Shown: positions 17,462 to 26,849, counted from the first letter of the stretch. The stretch: 64,000 nucleotides of DNA from Bradyrhizobium sp. Ash2021 (GCF_031202265.1 NZ_CP100604.1:8166501-8230500); one strand, 5' to 3'. The notes: generated from the sequence alone by a model not told the origin. Program-made: numbers and translations.

Positions 17462-18619
17462 TCAGCTCCGTCCGGGTGCGGGGGCGGCCGGTGCCGGCGC
17501 GACCGCAGCGTTGGGCCGGGCGCGCTGAATTCCGTCGACGATCACTTGCTCCCCCTCTTTGAGGCCATCAGCAACGGCTGCTACTTCCGGTGTCGATTGA
17601 CCAAGGCGCACGCGGCGCTGATGGGCGATGTTTCCGGCGTCGACAACGTAAACATAATCACCTTGCTGATCTGACAAGATCGCTGCCCGCGGCACCGCGA
17701 GAACCTGAAGGGGCTCGACTGCTTCAAGCAGAACGGTGACGAACTCGTCGTTTTGAAGTTCCTGGACTGCGCCGTAGCTACCTGAGCTGGCCGGTATGAC
17801 GGGATTAGGAATGGTTCCTCGCAAAATGATCGTATCTGTATCCTGCGCCACGTTGACATCGACAAAATCCAGCTTGCCTACCTGACCGTACATCTTGCCG
17901 TTTGGCAGACGTATCTGGATCTTCACCGCATCGAATCCACCTTTATCTGCAAAGCGATCACGCAGTTCGAGCACGCGGCGCACAGCGATCGGAAACACCA
18001 CATACATCGGGTCGGTGCCGACAATCGTCGTAAGAACACCGGTCGTGGGGCTGACGACATTTCCGATCGTGACCGCGGTGCGACCGATCCGGCCATCGAT
18101 CGGCGAACGAATTTCGGTGTAGTCGAGATTGATCTGGGATTGATGGAGCTGGGCCCGGGCGGATTGCAACTGAGCGTCAAGCGTACGTTTTGCGGCAAGC
18201 GCGCTATCAACGGCGACCTGCGTGCCTGCGGATTTCTCCAGCAGTTCCTGCGCCCGACTAAGTGTGACGTTGGCGTTTTCAAGTTGCGCCTGGGCCTGGG
18301 CCACCGCGCCCTGCTTGGCCTCCACATCGGCCTCAAAGGGTGCGCGCTCGAGTTTGTAGAGGAGATCGCCGGTCTTAACGTCTGCGCCCTCGGCAAACAG
18401 CCGTTCGTTCATAAAGGCAGTTACGCGTGCCACCACGTTGACGCGTTGGGGCGCCTGAATGCGACCGTTGATTTCCGTGCTTTCCGCCATCGGACGCTTT
18501 TGTGCGGAAATTACGCCGACAGCCGGAGGCGCTCCCGGGCCAGCCTGTCCCATTGCCGGCGAAGCCAACAACAGCGGTAAGCCCAACAACACCATGCTGC
18601 GAAGAGCAGAAACGATCAT
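17462..18619 (-). CDS. RND periplasmic adaptor subunit (AcrA family)
   Basis: This 385-residue protein has a signal sequence ([20 protein letters not shown]), a biotinyl-lipoyl-like half ([30 protein letters not shown], here quoted only in part as [10 protein letters not shown] and [10 protein letters not shown]), a long alpha-hairpin rich in Ala/Gln, and the second lipoyl half ([21 protein letters not shown] in segments). It links the permease to an outer-membrane channel. The start has AAGGAT eight bases upstream. The next gene in the operon is the permease. Confidence 0.94.
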   Translation of the reverse strand: MIVSALRSMVLLGLPLLLASPAMGQAGPGAPPAVGVISAQKRPMAESTEINGRIQAPQRVNVVARVTAFMNERLFAEGADVKTGDLLYKLERAPFEADVEAKQGAVAQAQAQLENANVTLSRAQELLEKSAGTQVAVDSALAAKRTLDAQLQSARAQLHQSQINLDYTEIRSPIDGRIGRTAVTIGNVVSPTTGVLTTIVGTDPMYVVFPIAVRRVLELRDRFADKGGFDAVKIQIRLPNGKMYGQVGKLDFVDVNVAQDTDTIILRGTIPNPVIPASSGSYGAVQELQNDEFVTVLLEAVEPLQVLAVPRAAILSDQQGDYVYVVDAGNIAHQRRVRLGQSTPEVAAVADGLKEGEQVIVDGIQRARPNAAVAPAPAAPAPGRS

Positions 18620-18758
18620 CAGCACATCCTTATCGATCGGAACGACGCGAAGGCACCAAATCAAATTCAGTCCCGACACCGTTGCCGACCATCCATATCG
18701 GGCACATCAACGAATCCCCCGCCCGGTCCGCCGACCTGAAGTATGAGTGAGTACATAT

Positions 18759-19283
18759 CTAGCCGGCTCTAGGCGCCCGCCTCCGTACGCATTGCAGCGT
18801 TATGGACTGGGACCGTGCGGAGCCGGGGTGTTCGGACGGATCGTGGCCGAGCTTGGACTGCAGCTCCACAAGATCGGTGAAGACGCCGGCCTGGCGCCGC
18901 AACTCGTCGGCGATCATCGGCGGCTGGCTCGAAATCGCCGAGACCACTGTGACGCAGACGCCGCAACGCTGCACCGCCTCGACCGGCGAACGGAAGTCGC
19001 CGTTGCCGGAGAACAGTACGATCTCATCGACGTGCTCGGCGAGCTCCATCGCATCGACCACGAGCTGGACGTCCATGTGGCCCCTAAATCTTGCGGCAGC
19101 CGCTGGCGTCGATGAATTCCTTGGTGGCTTTTGTGACGACGGTGTACCGGCTTGCGCCAATGCCTCATAGACGCCAGCTTGATAGGCGGCCAGCGCGCCG
19201 CCACCTTGGAGCAGCAACGCAGTGCACTCGAAGGGCGGGCGATGCTGAACGTCGTGGGTCTTCCTTTGATTGACTGTCGGCAT
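18759..19283 (-). pseudogene. In-frame patatin-NYN chimera left by a deletion
   Basis: The first ~45 residues are the patatin start (RPPFECTALLLQGGGALAAY then QAGVYEALAQAG), and from there the frame runs into the second half of the NYN protein (MDVQLVVDAMELAEHVDEIV, LFSGNGDFRSPVEAVQR, VTVVSAISSQPPMIADELRR). A short out-of-frame NYN piece lies at the junction. The patatin Ser and Asp and the first NYN catalytic Asp are lost, and GDGDF is now GNGDF. The order patatin then NYN equals that in copies 1 and 3, so one deletion explains it. Catalytic activity is unlikely. Confidence 0.85.
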
Positions 19284-19425
19284 GATTAGAAGGGCTCTCC
19301 AGGCTGCACTCGCCACGGGCGCGTTTGCCCAGCGTGCCGGCTCTTGAGGGTCGCGAAGTCGAATGATGCTGAACGCCTTTGCCTTTAGGGCCATGCAAGG
19401 TTGTTAATGACCCCAGAGATTTCAG

Positions 19426-19524
19426 TCAGCTCCACGGCGTCTGGAATGGATGTGTGAAAGGCTCCCAGCCGCTCCACCAGTTGATACCGATGGCAACGAG
19501 AAGCAGTACAAGGCATAGGCTCAT
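19426..19524 (-). CDS. 32-residue single-pass membrane protein
   Basis: After a strong ribosome site (GAGGAGAAAG, five bases before ATG) the frame reads MSLCLVLLLVAIGINWWSGW then EPFTHPFQTPWS. It has one helix, a Trp-rich interface and a short polar tail. It lies between LysR copy 2 and the patatin-NYN remnant, where the porin stands in copy 1. Similar 30-40-residue proteins occur at 47177 and 47557. Confidence 0.6.
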   Translation of the reverse strand: MSLCLVLLLVAIGINWWSGWEPFTHPFQTPWS

Positions 19525-19662
19525 TTGGCTTTCTCCTCAGCTTGTTGAGGTAGTCCTTCAGAGTCTGCTGAAAGTCCCGGGCCCAGCTGGCCGATGTCCA
19601 TTTTTGGTGCCGCTTTTCGTCCCCTGCGGGCCTGACTCTAAAAACATAGTGCCGGCAATTTG

Positions 19663-19680
19663 ATTATGCTAATGCATATT
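19663..19680. promoter_or_regulatory. LysR operator, copy 2
   Basis: ATTATGCTAATGCATATT contains the perfect inverted repeat TATGC-TAAT-GCATA and starts 44 bp before the LysR start codon, as in copies 1 and 3. A conserved CATCATTA follows ~10 bases later. Confidence 0.8.
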
Positions 19681-19706
19681 AATCAAGAACATCATTACGT
19701 TGGTTC

Positions 19707-20771
19707 ATGATGGACATCGATCTCAATCTGCTGCGGATTTTTGATATCCTGTGTGACGAGCGCAACGTCACCAGGGCGGCGGCTCGTCTTTTCCTCACGC
19801 AGTCAGCGGTCAGTCATGCGCTCGCGCGGCTCAGGGAGGTGCTGGGAGATCCGCTGTTCATGCGCATTCCCTCAGGCTTGCAGCCGACGGCGCGCGCGCA
19901 CCAGCTTGCGCCACGACTGCGCGTGGCGCTGGCCGAGATCCGCAGCGCGGTCGCAACCCCGATGTTCGACCCGGCCAAGGCCCGCCAGCGCTTTGTCATT
20001 GCGGCTAGTCCCTATTTTTGCATGCTGATCGTTCCCAGCCTGATCGCGCTCGCGCGCAAATCTGCGCCGGGCATCACCTTGCAGATCGTCAACATCAGCG
20101 CTGATGTTGCTCAGGCACTCGACCAGCAGCAGGTCGATCTCGCATTAGGCGCGTTTGACAAAGTTCCGCCCCGCCTCCGATCCGAGGTGCTGTTTCACGA
20201 TGAGAAAGCGTGGGCAATCGGCACCCATCATCCTCTCGCTAAACAACCGTTCGACCATGCCGCCTTCCTCGCCGGGCCCCGTCTTGCCATCGGCCTCGCC
20301 AGGGCGGCCGACAAATCGCGTGAACCACCGTCACGTAACGATCTTGTGTTTCGCGTCATCCTGGAGACTGACCATGAAGCGGATTCACCTCGATCGGCCC
20401 ATCGCACCTCAACGTCGATGATGGTATATGACGCGCAGACCGCAATGGCCGTCGCCGCTGCAACGGACATGGTCGCGCTTGTCCCACGTCGCTACGCCGA
20501 GGCTTGCCCGAGCTCAGGGCAGATCAGGATTATCGACTTTCCTCGGGATCACGCGGAGATGATCGAACTCTCGATGCTGTGGCACAGCCGTGTTCATGGC
20601 GACCCCGGGTCACTATGGCTGAGGGTGCTCATTCGCGAGGCTGTCAAGCTGAGTTCCGATACCCTGCGACCGCGGGGCTCCGTGAACAGGAGGAGCGCAT
20701 CTGCAAGCGCCGGAAAGAAAGCCAAAAAAGTGCCGACTCCCACCAGGCGCGCCAAAGGCTCCCTTACTTAG
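19707..20771 (+). CDS. LysR-family transcriptional regulator, copy 2
   Basis: This 354-residue regulator has the same winged helix (MDIDLNLLRIFDILCDERN, VTRAAARLFLTQSAVSHALA) and effector domain as copy 1, with the strings RIPSGLQPTARAHQLAPRLR and VSMLWHSR/LSMLWHSRVHGDPGSLWLR in the same places. Its C-terminal tail is again basic (SASAGKKAKKVPTPTRRAK). Its divergent partner genes are reduced to a small membrane protein and the patatin-NYN chimera, so it may now control genes elsewhere, for example module copy 3. Confidence 0.9.
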   Translation: MMDIDLNLLRIFDILCDERNVTRAAARLFLTQSAVSHALARLREVLGDPLFMRIPSGLQPTARAHQLAPRLRVALAEIRSAVATPMFDPAKARQRFVIAASPYFCMLIVPSLIALARKSAPGITLQIVNISADVAQALDQQQVDLALGAFDKVPPRLRSEVLFHDEKAWAIGTHHPLAKQPFDHAAFLAGPRLAIGLARAADKSREPPSRNDLVFRVILETDHEADSPRSAHRTSTSMMVYDAQTAMAVAAATDMVALVPRRYAEACPSSGQIRIIDFPRDHAEMIELSMLWHSRVHGDPGSLWLRVLIREAVKLSSDTLRPRGSVNRRSASASAGKKAKKVPTPTRRAKGSLT

Positions 20772-20793
20772 TGGCCTTGCTGGTTAGAGCGCG

Positions 20794-21000
20794 ACTTGAT
20801 GATCGCTGATCGAGTCAACGCAGCCGTCTTACTTACGATCATCGGACCGATTTCTTGGGGTTGGTCTAGATAGCGCGAACCGACTCGCAATGCCCAAGGT
20901 CGGTTAAGGATCAAACTTCAAGGATCTAGCTTTGTTGTTGTGAACCTTGTTCAAGTAGTGGGTGGTGAAAGATCATTGGCTCAAGCGCTTTCAGGGCCTA
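20794..21000. repeat. Dispersed ~210-bp repeat, copy 2
   Basis: Second copy of the repeat at 9283-9496. It begins ~20 bp after the LysR copy 2 stop codon. Nothing coding is seen between 20772 and 21159. Confidence 0.75.
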
Positions 21001-21159
21001 GATGGCGGATCTCCGAGTGATCGAGTCGGATAGGCGGCAATGGCGCCGTTCGCTCCCATGAGGTTGTTAGCCGCGTGACGCGTCCTGCTCGCACGCGGTG
21101 ACAATCGTGCGTCTGACAACTCACAGCGCTTAGCCGGGCTGCAGCGCTTTAGGAATCCG

Positions 21160-21789
21160 TCAACCCTTGAAGGGTCCAGGTGTCGGGTCGCCTTTCAAGG
21201 GCGTCCGCCGGTGGACGTTATGCGTTGAATGCAGACTGGCTTCGCGAGGAGTTGGGCGCTCGAGTGGGCTCCGAGCGATATAGGACTGCAAATCCGTCAG
21301 ATCGGTGAACACGTCGGCCTGGCGGCGAAGTTCGTCGGCGATCAATGGAGGCTGGCTGGAAATCGTGGAGACCACCGTGACGCGAACACCGCGTCGCTGC
21401 ACGGCTTCGACCAACGAGCGAAAATGTCCGTCCCCGGAGAAAAGCACGATGTGATCGAGGCGATCGGCAAGCTCCATCGCATCGACTGTAAGCTCGATGT
21501 CCATGTTGCCCTTGACTTTCCGGTGGCCGTTGGCATCGATAAATTCCTTGGTAGGTTTGGTAACCACGGTGAAGCCGTTGTAATCGAGCCAATCGAGGAG
21601 CGGGCGAACTGAGAACTCCTGATCTTCAATGACTGCGGTGTAGTAAAATGCGCGCACCAGCGTGCCGTGGCTCTGAAATTCCTTTAGAAGCCGTTTGTAG
21701 TCGATATCGAAGCCGAGCGCCTTGGCGGTCGAATAAAGATTGGCCCCGTCGATGAAGAGCGCCGTTCTGTTAGCTGAAGAAACTGTCAT
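21160..21789 (-). CDS. NYN-domain (LabA/DUF88-type) PIN-like nuclease, copy 3
   Basis: This 209-residue protein is ~85 percent identical by eye to that at 1034-1636: ALFIDGANLYSTAKALGFD, KGNMDIELTVDAMEL, LFSGDGHFRSLVEAVQRRG. One acidic residue differs: GDGDF has become GDGHF, so a metal-binding Asp in the third cluster is replaced by His, which may lower activity. The C-terminal tail after ELRRQADVFTDL differs from copy 1. It was once ~105 bp behind the dehydrogenase gene but is now separated from it by an IS256-family element. Confidence 0.85.
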   Translation of the reverse strand: MTVSSANRTALFIDGANLYSTAKALGFDIDYKRLLKEFQSHGTLVRAFYYTAVIEDQEFSVRPLLDWLDYNGFTVVTKPTKEFIDANGHRKVKGNMDIELTVDAMELADRLDHIVLFSGDGHFRSLVEAVQRRGVRVTVVSTISSQPPLIADELRRQADVFTDLTDLQSYIARSPLERPTPREASLHSTHNVHRRTPLKGDPTPGPFKG

Positions 21790-21828
21790 TTGTCGCTCGT
21801 TCGTTTCTGAGCTAATTTCTTTGGCGGC

Positions 21829-23255
21829 GTGCCGTAGCGGAGTTGGTAGGAATTGAGGGTGGCGTAGTCTCCGGGGTGTTCAACCTCGAATCATCCGGCG
21901 TTGAAGCGCTGGACTGGAGACCACGCCATGACGAACAATACTACGAGGCCTGATTCTTTGCAGCCTGTGGCCGAGAAGGCTATTGATTTTTTCGACAACT
22001 GGTTTGATCCGATCGAGACCGAGGTACGGGCTCGGGCGCGTGAGTTCATCGAAGAGTTGCTCCGCGGTGAGCTCGACGCGGCGCTGGCACGGCCGCGTTA
22101 CGGCCGAAGCCAGATGGCCAGCAATGAAGCAAGAGCCAGCGTTGCGGGCCACCGCCACGGTAGCCGGACACGGTCGCTGACGGGCACGTTCGGGCCGATC
22201 GAGATCGCGGTGCCGCGCGCCCGGCTGACCACTTCCGAGGGCAAGACGGCGGAATGGAAGAGCCAGGCGCTGCGGGCCTATCAGCGGCGCACGCTCGCTG
22301 CAGACGCGCTGATCGCCAGCACGTATCTCGCCGGCACCAATACCCGGCGGGTGCGTCGCGCACTGGCAGCCTTGTTCGGCGGGACGGTCGGCAAGGACAC
22401 CGTGAGCCGAACCTGGCGTAAGGTGAAGAGCGACTGGGATGCCTGGAACGCCCGTTCACTGGCCGAGGATCCGATCGTGCGGCTGATCCTCGACGGCACC
22501 GTGGTTCGCGTGCGGCTCGACCGCAAGGCGACCTCGATCTCGCTGCTCGTTGTCCTCGGCGTGCGCGCGGACGGCCTGAAGGTGCTGCTCGCGATCAAGA
22601 GCATGGGCGGCGAGAGCGCCGAGGCTTGGCGCACGGTCCTCGACGATCTCATCAGGCGCGGGCTGCGGCAGCCCGAATTCCTCATCGTCGACGGCGCGCC
22701 GGGGCTCGACAAGGCCATCGCCGCCGTCTGGGACGGCGTGCCAGTCCAACGCTGCACGGTTCACAAGCATAGGAACCTTTTCGCGCACGCCCCCGAGCGC
22801 CTGTATGACGAGATCACCGCCGATTACAACGACATGATCTACGCGGCGACACCTGAGGAGATAGAGGTCCGCCGTAAGGTCTTCATCCGCAAATGGAGGC
22901 TCAAGCATCGCGCTGTTGCCGACAGCCAGGAGGAGGCAGGAGACCGCTTGTTCACCTTCACCCGCCTGCCGCAGAGCCAATGGCGCAGCGTACGCACCAC
23001 CAACGCGATCGAGCGTTTGCACGAGGAATTCAAGCGCCGGATCAAGACCCAAACCGTTTTGCCGTCGTCCGACACCGCCGCCATGTTGTTCTGGGCGCTA
23101 CTCGCATCAGGACAGATCAACATGCGAAAGGTAGATGGCTGGCAGACGCTCTCCACAAAACCCATCGATCAGCCGATTGACCTTGCCGCCTGAAACGATA
23201 CCTTCATGTTCCCGGAATGCGCCACACCAATTCCAACCAAATTCCGGACGGCACC
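21829..23255 (+). mobile_element. IS256-family element with target duplication
   Basis: Imperfect inverted ends (GTGCCGTAGCGGAGTTGG at 21829 and, on the other strand, GTGCCGTCCGGAATTTGG ending at 23255) enclose one transposase gene. The 10 bp CTTTGGCGGC occur directly outside both ends (21819-21828 and 23256-23265); allowing for end ambiguity this gives the 8-10-bp duplication expected for IS256. Size is ~1.43 kb. It sits between the dehydrogenase and NYN genes of module copy 3. Confidence 0.88.
21928..23193 (+). CDS. IS256-family transposase (Mutator superfamily)
   Basis: This 421-residue protein has the Transposase_mut core. DDE residues are likely in LILDGTVVRV (first Asp), FLIVDGAPGLDKAI (second Asp) and NAIERLHEEFKRR (Glu). 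The signature CTVHKHRNLFAHAP between the second Asp and the Glu is typical. The start MTNNTTRPD is preferred to a Met nine codons upstream because it follows the left inverted end at a usual distance. It looks intact. Confidence 0.92.
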   Translation: MTNNTTRPDSLQPVAEKAIDFFDNWFDPIETEVRARAREFIEELLRGELDAALARPRYGRSQMASNEARASVAGHRHGSRTRSLTGTFGPIEIAVPRARLTTSEGKTAEWKSQALRAYQRRTLAADALIASTYLAGTNTRRVRRALAALFGGTVGKDTVSRTWRKVKSDWDAWNARSLAEDPIVRLILDGTVVRVRLDRKATSISLLVVLGVRADGLKVLLAIKSMGGESAEAWRTVLDDLIRRGLRQPEFLIVDGAPGLDKAIAAVWDGVPVQRCTVHKHRNLFAHAPERLYDEITADYNDMIYAATPEEIEVRRKVFIRKWRLKHRAVADSQEEAGDRLFTFTRLPQSQWRSVRTTNAIERLHEEFKRRIKTQTVLPSSDTAAMLFWALLASGQINMRKVDGWQTLSTKPIDQPIDLAA

Positions 23256-23333
23256 TTTGGCGGCGCCGGCGCCAGCTCAATCAAGAGGCTCGAATCCGCA
23301 AAAATCTCCTCTTCGATCCGCACGCACCGGGTC

Positions 23334-24113
23334 TTATTGCATGAACCAGCCGTGAGAAACGACCAGGGACTGGCCTGTTAGCGCATTTGAGCCAAAAGAT
23401 GCGAGGAACTGAACCGCTTCCGCGACATCGGTCAATGTAGTGAATTCGCCATCGACGGTATCCTTCAGCATCACGTCTCGCACAACGTCTGACTCGGAGA
23501 TGCCGAGTACCTTGGCTTGCTCGGGGATTTGCTTTGCAACTAGCGGGGTTCGCACAAAGCCCGGGCAGACGACGTTCGCGCGGACCCCGTGCTTGGCACC
23601 CTCCTTTGCCACCACCTTGGCCAAACCAATCAGGCCATGCTTGGCAGTCACATAAGGCCCCTTAAGCATTGAGGCTTCCTTGGAATGCACCGAACCCATG
23701 TAGATGATGCTGCCGCCGGTGCCTTGGCGATACATCTGCCGCAGCGCGGCGCGGGTAGTCAAGAATGCGCCGTCCAAATGGATCGACAGCAGCTGCTTCC
23801 ACTTGACGAACTCGAACTGGTCGAGCGGTCCCACCGTCTGGATACCGGCGTTGCTGACCAAAATATCGATGCTGCCGAAAGCAGCAACGGCTGCAGCCAT
23901 GCCGGCGTCTACCTGCGTCTCGTCGGTGACGTCCATTCCGACGCCGATAGCGCTGTCCATATCGCCGAGTTCGGCCGCCGCAGCAGCGGCGCCCGCCTGA
24001 TTAAGATCAGCCAAGACAACTTTGGCGCCTGCGCGACAGAAGGTGCGCGCGATTTCCCTACCTATGCCACTCGCCGCGCCGGTAACGACGGCGACCTTGC
24101 CTTTGAGATTCAT
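23334..24113 (-). CDS. bdhA: 3-hydroxybutyrate dehydrogenase (short-chain dehydrogenase)
   Basis: This 259-residue SDR enzyme has the NAD-binding TGAASGIG (12-19), NAG in LVSNAGIQ, catalytic Ser in IYMGSVHSKEAS and YVTAKHG (Tyr-xxx-Lys). The VHSKEAS segment and the C-terminal end LVVSHGWFMQ are typical of D-3-hydroxybutyrate dehydrogenases, which oxidise 3-hydroxybutyrate to acetoacetate with NAD during polyhydroxybutyrate breakdown. It lies 134 bp behind the patatin gene on the same strand. Enzyme class is certain; substrate is likely. Confidence 0.88.
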   Translation of the reverse strand: MNLKGKVAVVTGAASGIGREIARTFCRAGAKVVLADLNQAGAAAAAAELGDMDSAIGVGMDVTDETQVDAGMAAAVAAFGSIDILVSNAGIQTVGPLDQFEFVKWKQLLSIHLDGAFLTTRAALRQMYRQGTGGSIIYMGSVHSKEASMLKGPYVTAKHGLIGLAKVVAKEGAKHGVRANVVCPGFVRTPLVAKQIPEQAKVLGISESDVVRDVMLKDTVDGEFTTLTDVAEAVQFLASFGSNALTGQSLVVSHGWFMQ

Positions 24114-24247
24114 TGGAAGTTTCTTTCATTCGTTTGGCGCGACCGACTTTCGGCGACGTCTCCAAAGCCGGCGCGTCCTGGTGGATGTTTGGTGACGGAC
24201 AGACGGCTTCCTGATTCCACCGACCCAACAACTTGAAATTTCGTCCC

Positions 24248-25420
24248 CTAGTCGCGGCCGTCCTGCTCCAGATCGAAGACCGCGACGCCTTCATGGTTGG
24301 TAGGTCGCTTCAGGACCTCGGGATGGCGCAGCGTTCGCACCGTGTCGTGGTAACCGGCACGCCAATGAGTCTCCATGCTCGAGCGCGAGAACTCATAATC
24401 TTTCGAGTTTCCCTCGTAATTCCTGGCCCGATAAATCAGGTGCACCATGTTGTAGACCTTGCGGTCGGCGATGGAGCCGAGCAGCTTCGCACTGGGTTCG
24501 TCCTTCAGATCGTCGGGCAGGCTCTCAAGCAAGGCGGCGACGGTGTTGCGTATCCGCTGTGCACGCTTGAACTGGTCCGTGTTGGCTCGGGTCCGGCTCG
24601 AATATTGGATCTCTTTTTGTCGCGTTTGGACTTCGGCCATGTCGCCGGGAAAATCTCCCCGGGCGCTCCATAGATCGACTTGGAAAGCCAGCGTGTCCTG
24701 GCGCGGAGTGCTGTCCAGCACCCATTGCAACGGGGTATTTGAGATAAGGCCGCCGTCCCAATAACGCTCGCCGTCGATTTCGACGGCGGCAAAGCCCGGC
24801 GGCAAAGCACCGCTCGCCATCACGTGCTCGGGCCGGATCGTGTGGGTGGTCGAGTCGAAATAAACGAAATTGCCGCTCCGCACGTTGACCGCGCCGACGC
24901 TGAACCTCATTTCCCGGGCATTGATGCGGTCAAAATCGACAAGGCTTTCCAGTGTGCCTCTCAGCCCGGACGCATCGTAGAAGCTGGTCGCTTCGATCGA
25001 TCCCGTCGGATGAAGCCAGGGAGACGGAAGCCGCGGCACGAAAAATCCCGACACGCCGCTCAACATGGCTGAATTAGCGCTCATCTGGTTCATGAGTCCT
25101 CGGACCCAGTCCCCCTTCATCAAAGACGTCAGGAAATCCTGCGTTCCTCTTCCGAAGACGTCGGAGGTAACGCGCTCCCAAAACTCGCGCAGCTTTTCAA
25201 CGCGCCTTTCCGGCGGGTTGCCTGCGATAAGGGCCGAATTGATGGCCCCGATCGAGATGCCCGCCACCCAGTCCGGATGGATGCCGGCTTCCGAGAGCGC
25301 CTCATAGACGCCAGCCTGGTAAGCGCCGAGAGCGCCACCCCCTTGCAGCAGCAATGCGGTGCACTCGAAGGGCGGACGGCGCTCAGCGCAATGGTCTTTT
25401 TTCTGGTCGACCGGCAACAT
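24248..25420 (-). CDS. Patatin-like phospholipase (DUF3734 type), copy 3
   Basis: This 390-residue protein is ~85 percent identical by eye to copy 1 and keeps the oxyanion loop LLQGGGALGAYQAG, the nucleophile GISIG and the DGG motif. The start MLPVDQKKD aligns with that of the other copies; GGAG is 13 bases upstream. It is the first gene of the copy 3 operon, followed by 3-hydroxybutyrate dehydrogenase and (before the IS insertion) NYN. This pairing suggests it releases 3-hydroxyacids or fatty acids from a polymer or lipid, which is inferred from context. Confidence 0.9.
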   Translation of the reverse strand: MLPVDQKKDHCAERRPPFECTALLLQGGGALGAYQAGVYEALSEAGIHPDWVAGISIGAINSALIAGNPPERRVEKLREFWERVTSDVFGRGTQDFLTSLMKGDWVRGLMNQMSANSAMLSGVSGFFVPRLPSPWLHPTGSIEATSFYDASGLRGTLESLVDFDRINAREMRFSVGAVNVRSGNFVYFDSTTHTIRPEHVMASGALPPGFAAVEIDGERYWDGGLISNTPLQWVLDSTPRQDTLAFQVDLWSARGDFPGDMAEVQTRQKEIQYSSRTRANTDQFKRAQRIRNTVAALLESLPDDLKDEPSAKLLGSIADRKVYNMVHLIYRARNYEGNSKDYEFSRSSMETHWRAGYHDTVRTLRHPEVLKRPTNHEGVAVFDLEQDGRD

Positions 25421-25486
25421 GATTGAAATGGTTCTCCAACGTGGCCTTCGGGCGGGCTCCCACAAACAGATAGCGGCCTGGGCCTA

Positions 25487-25504
25487 ATTATGCTAATGCA
25501 TATA
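25487..25504. promoter_or_regulatory. LysR operator, copy 3
   Basis: ATTATGCTAATGCATATA contains TATGC-TAAT-GCATA and starts 44 bp before the ATG of the broken LysR gene. The site is intact although its adjacent regulator is not. Confidence 0.8.
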
Positions 25505-25530
25505 GTTCAGTGCCATCATTAAATTTGTTC

Positions 25531-25964
25531 ATGAGGGACACATCAATCTGCTGCGGGTTTTTGAGATCCTGCATGACGAGCGTAACGTCACCAGGGCGTT
25601 GGCTCGTCTTTTTCTCACGCAGGCGTTCAGCCATGCGCTCGCGCGGCTCAGGGATGTGCTGGACGATCCCTTGTTCGTGCGAATTCCGTCGGGTTTGCAG
25701 CCGACGAACCGCGCGCACCAACTTGCACCACGACTGCGCCTGGCGCTGGCCGAGGTCCGCAGTGCGGTCGCAACCCCGATATTCGACCCGGCCAAGACCC
25801 GCCAGCGTTTCACCATTTCGGCTGGTCACTATTTTTGTACGCTGATCGTCCCCAGTTCGATCGCGCTCGCGCGCAAATCTGCGCCGGGCATAACCCTGCA
25901 GATCGTCAACATCAGCGCTGACCTTGCTCAGGCACTCGACAGCAGCAGGTCGATATCGCGTTAG
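25531..25964 (+). pseudogene. LysR regulator, copy 3, broken
   Basis: The DNA tracks LysR copy 2 closely but has small deletions in the first 20 bases (shifting MDIDLNLLR out of frame), a 3-base change in TQSAVSHAL, and a lost base near 25944 (DQQQ becomes SSRS), after which it stops. The DNA-binding domain (VTRALARLFLTQ) is readable only from ~25560. At 25965 it joins a dispersed repeat, so its end was lost by recombination. Confidence 0.85.
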
Positions 25965-25968
25965 GTCG

Positions 25969-26050
25969 CTCCTCTTGATGAAGCAATTTCATAATGCTGC
26001 TGATAAACGAGCATTATCCGTGACCGTGTTACGCGCCCTATGTTCGGCGG
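25969..26050. repeat. Dispersed ~80-bp repeat, copy 2
   Basis: Second copy of the repeat at 13178-13258; it abuts the cut end of the LysR pseudogene. A frame from 25978 (MKQFHNAADKRALS) runs to 26151 but has no further recognisable content. The stretch 26151-26372 shows no gene. Confidence 0.65.
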
Positions 26051-26372
26051 GTGTCAAAGCAGAGTCGCCCACAGATTTCAGAGAAAAAAACAGACCGCCA
26101 TCAGCAGGGCCGCGTTTAAAAACCTCGCTCGCGATCTTCCCTATGGGCTGATCATATTTGCCCAATTCTCACGGTATTCGGCATCCTAATTGCTCTCTCG
26201 GACGACTGGGCGCCCTAGCAACCATCTCGACGCCAGTCGGACAGCGCAAAGCTTTCTCTTGATGATCGTATAATTACCGCGCCGCCGGACGGCATCGCCG
26301 ACGGCGATCGAAGCAATACGAAAAATCAGCACCGATGCGCCGGAAATATTCCGTCGATGCGATCAGGCCTTT

Positions 26373-26470
26373 CCTTCGGACGGAGATCGCTCTGTCATGA
26401 ACGATATCGATGACGATCGTGACGAATTGCCATTCGCACAACTCGATCTCGCGCGCTATCACAGCATGCC
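26373..26470. repeat. 98-bp leader repeat, copy C
   Basis: Matches 9853-9950 base for base except for a few changes. It ends 19 bp before the start codon of the zinc-ribbon gene at 26489, which makes it likely to carry that gene's promoter or leader. Confidence 0.7.
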
Positions 26471-26488
26471 TTGCTCTTGGAGTCGCCC

Positions 26489-26680
26489 ATGTGCGAAGGC
26501 AGTTCAAGACGGTCCTACAAGATCAACACCTGCTTCGAAGCGTTGGTGCACTGTTCGGAGTGCCAGGCATCGCGCGCGATGGCGATCAAAACGATCCAAC
26601 CGGGAATGTTTGGCAGCAGAGACGAGATAATTTATCAGTGCATGCAATGCGGAGCAGAAACGTCGAAGTTTGCCGAATAA
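26489..26680 (+). CDS. Small zinc-ribbon protein, copy C
   Basis: This 63-residue protein (start MCEGSSRRSYK, GGAG six bases upstream) has two zinc knuckles HCSEC and YQCMQCGAET and ends SKFAE. The spacing of ~28 residues between knuckles fits a treble-clef or ribbon. Copy A at 7601 lacks this start Met. Function unknown; a nucleic-acid or regulatory role is usual for such ribbons. Confidence 0.65.
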   Translation: MCEGSSRRSYKINTCFEALVHCSECQASRAMAIKTIQPGMFGSRDEIIYQCMQCGAETSKFAE

Positions 26681-26849
26681 GACTTAGCCATCTGCCGACC
26701 CAAGCAGGCCCTTGCGGGAAGTCGCGCGATGGGTGATTTGCGATCAGCGCTACACCGTCGCCGGTTCACTACTTCCGCCGTCATTTCATTTGCCATCATC
26801 GTAGCGAGAGACAATTCCAAACCCGACTGAATAGCCACGGAGTTCGCGA

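Noticed and set aside
22456..23052. 198-codon minus-strand frame
   Set aside because: Antisense of the IS256 transposase; composition follows the codon pattern of the real gene.
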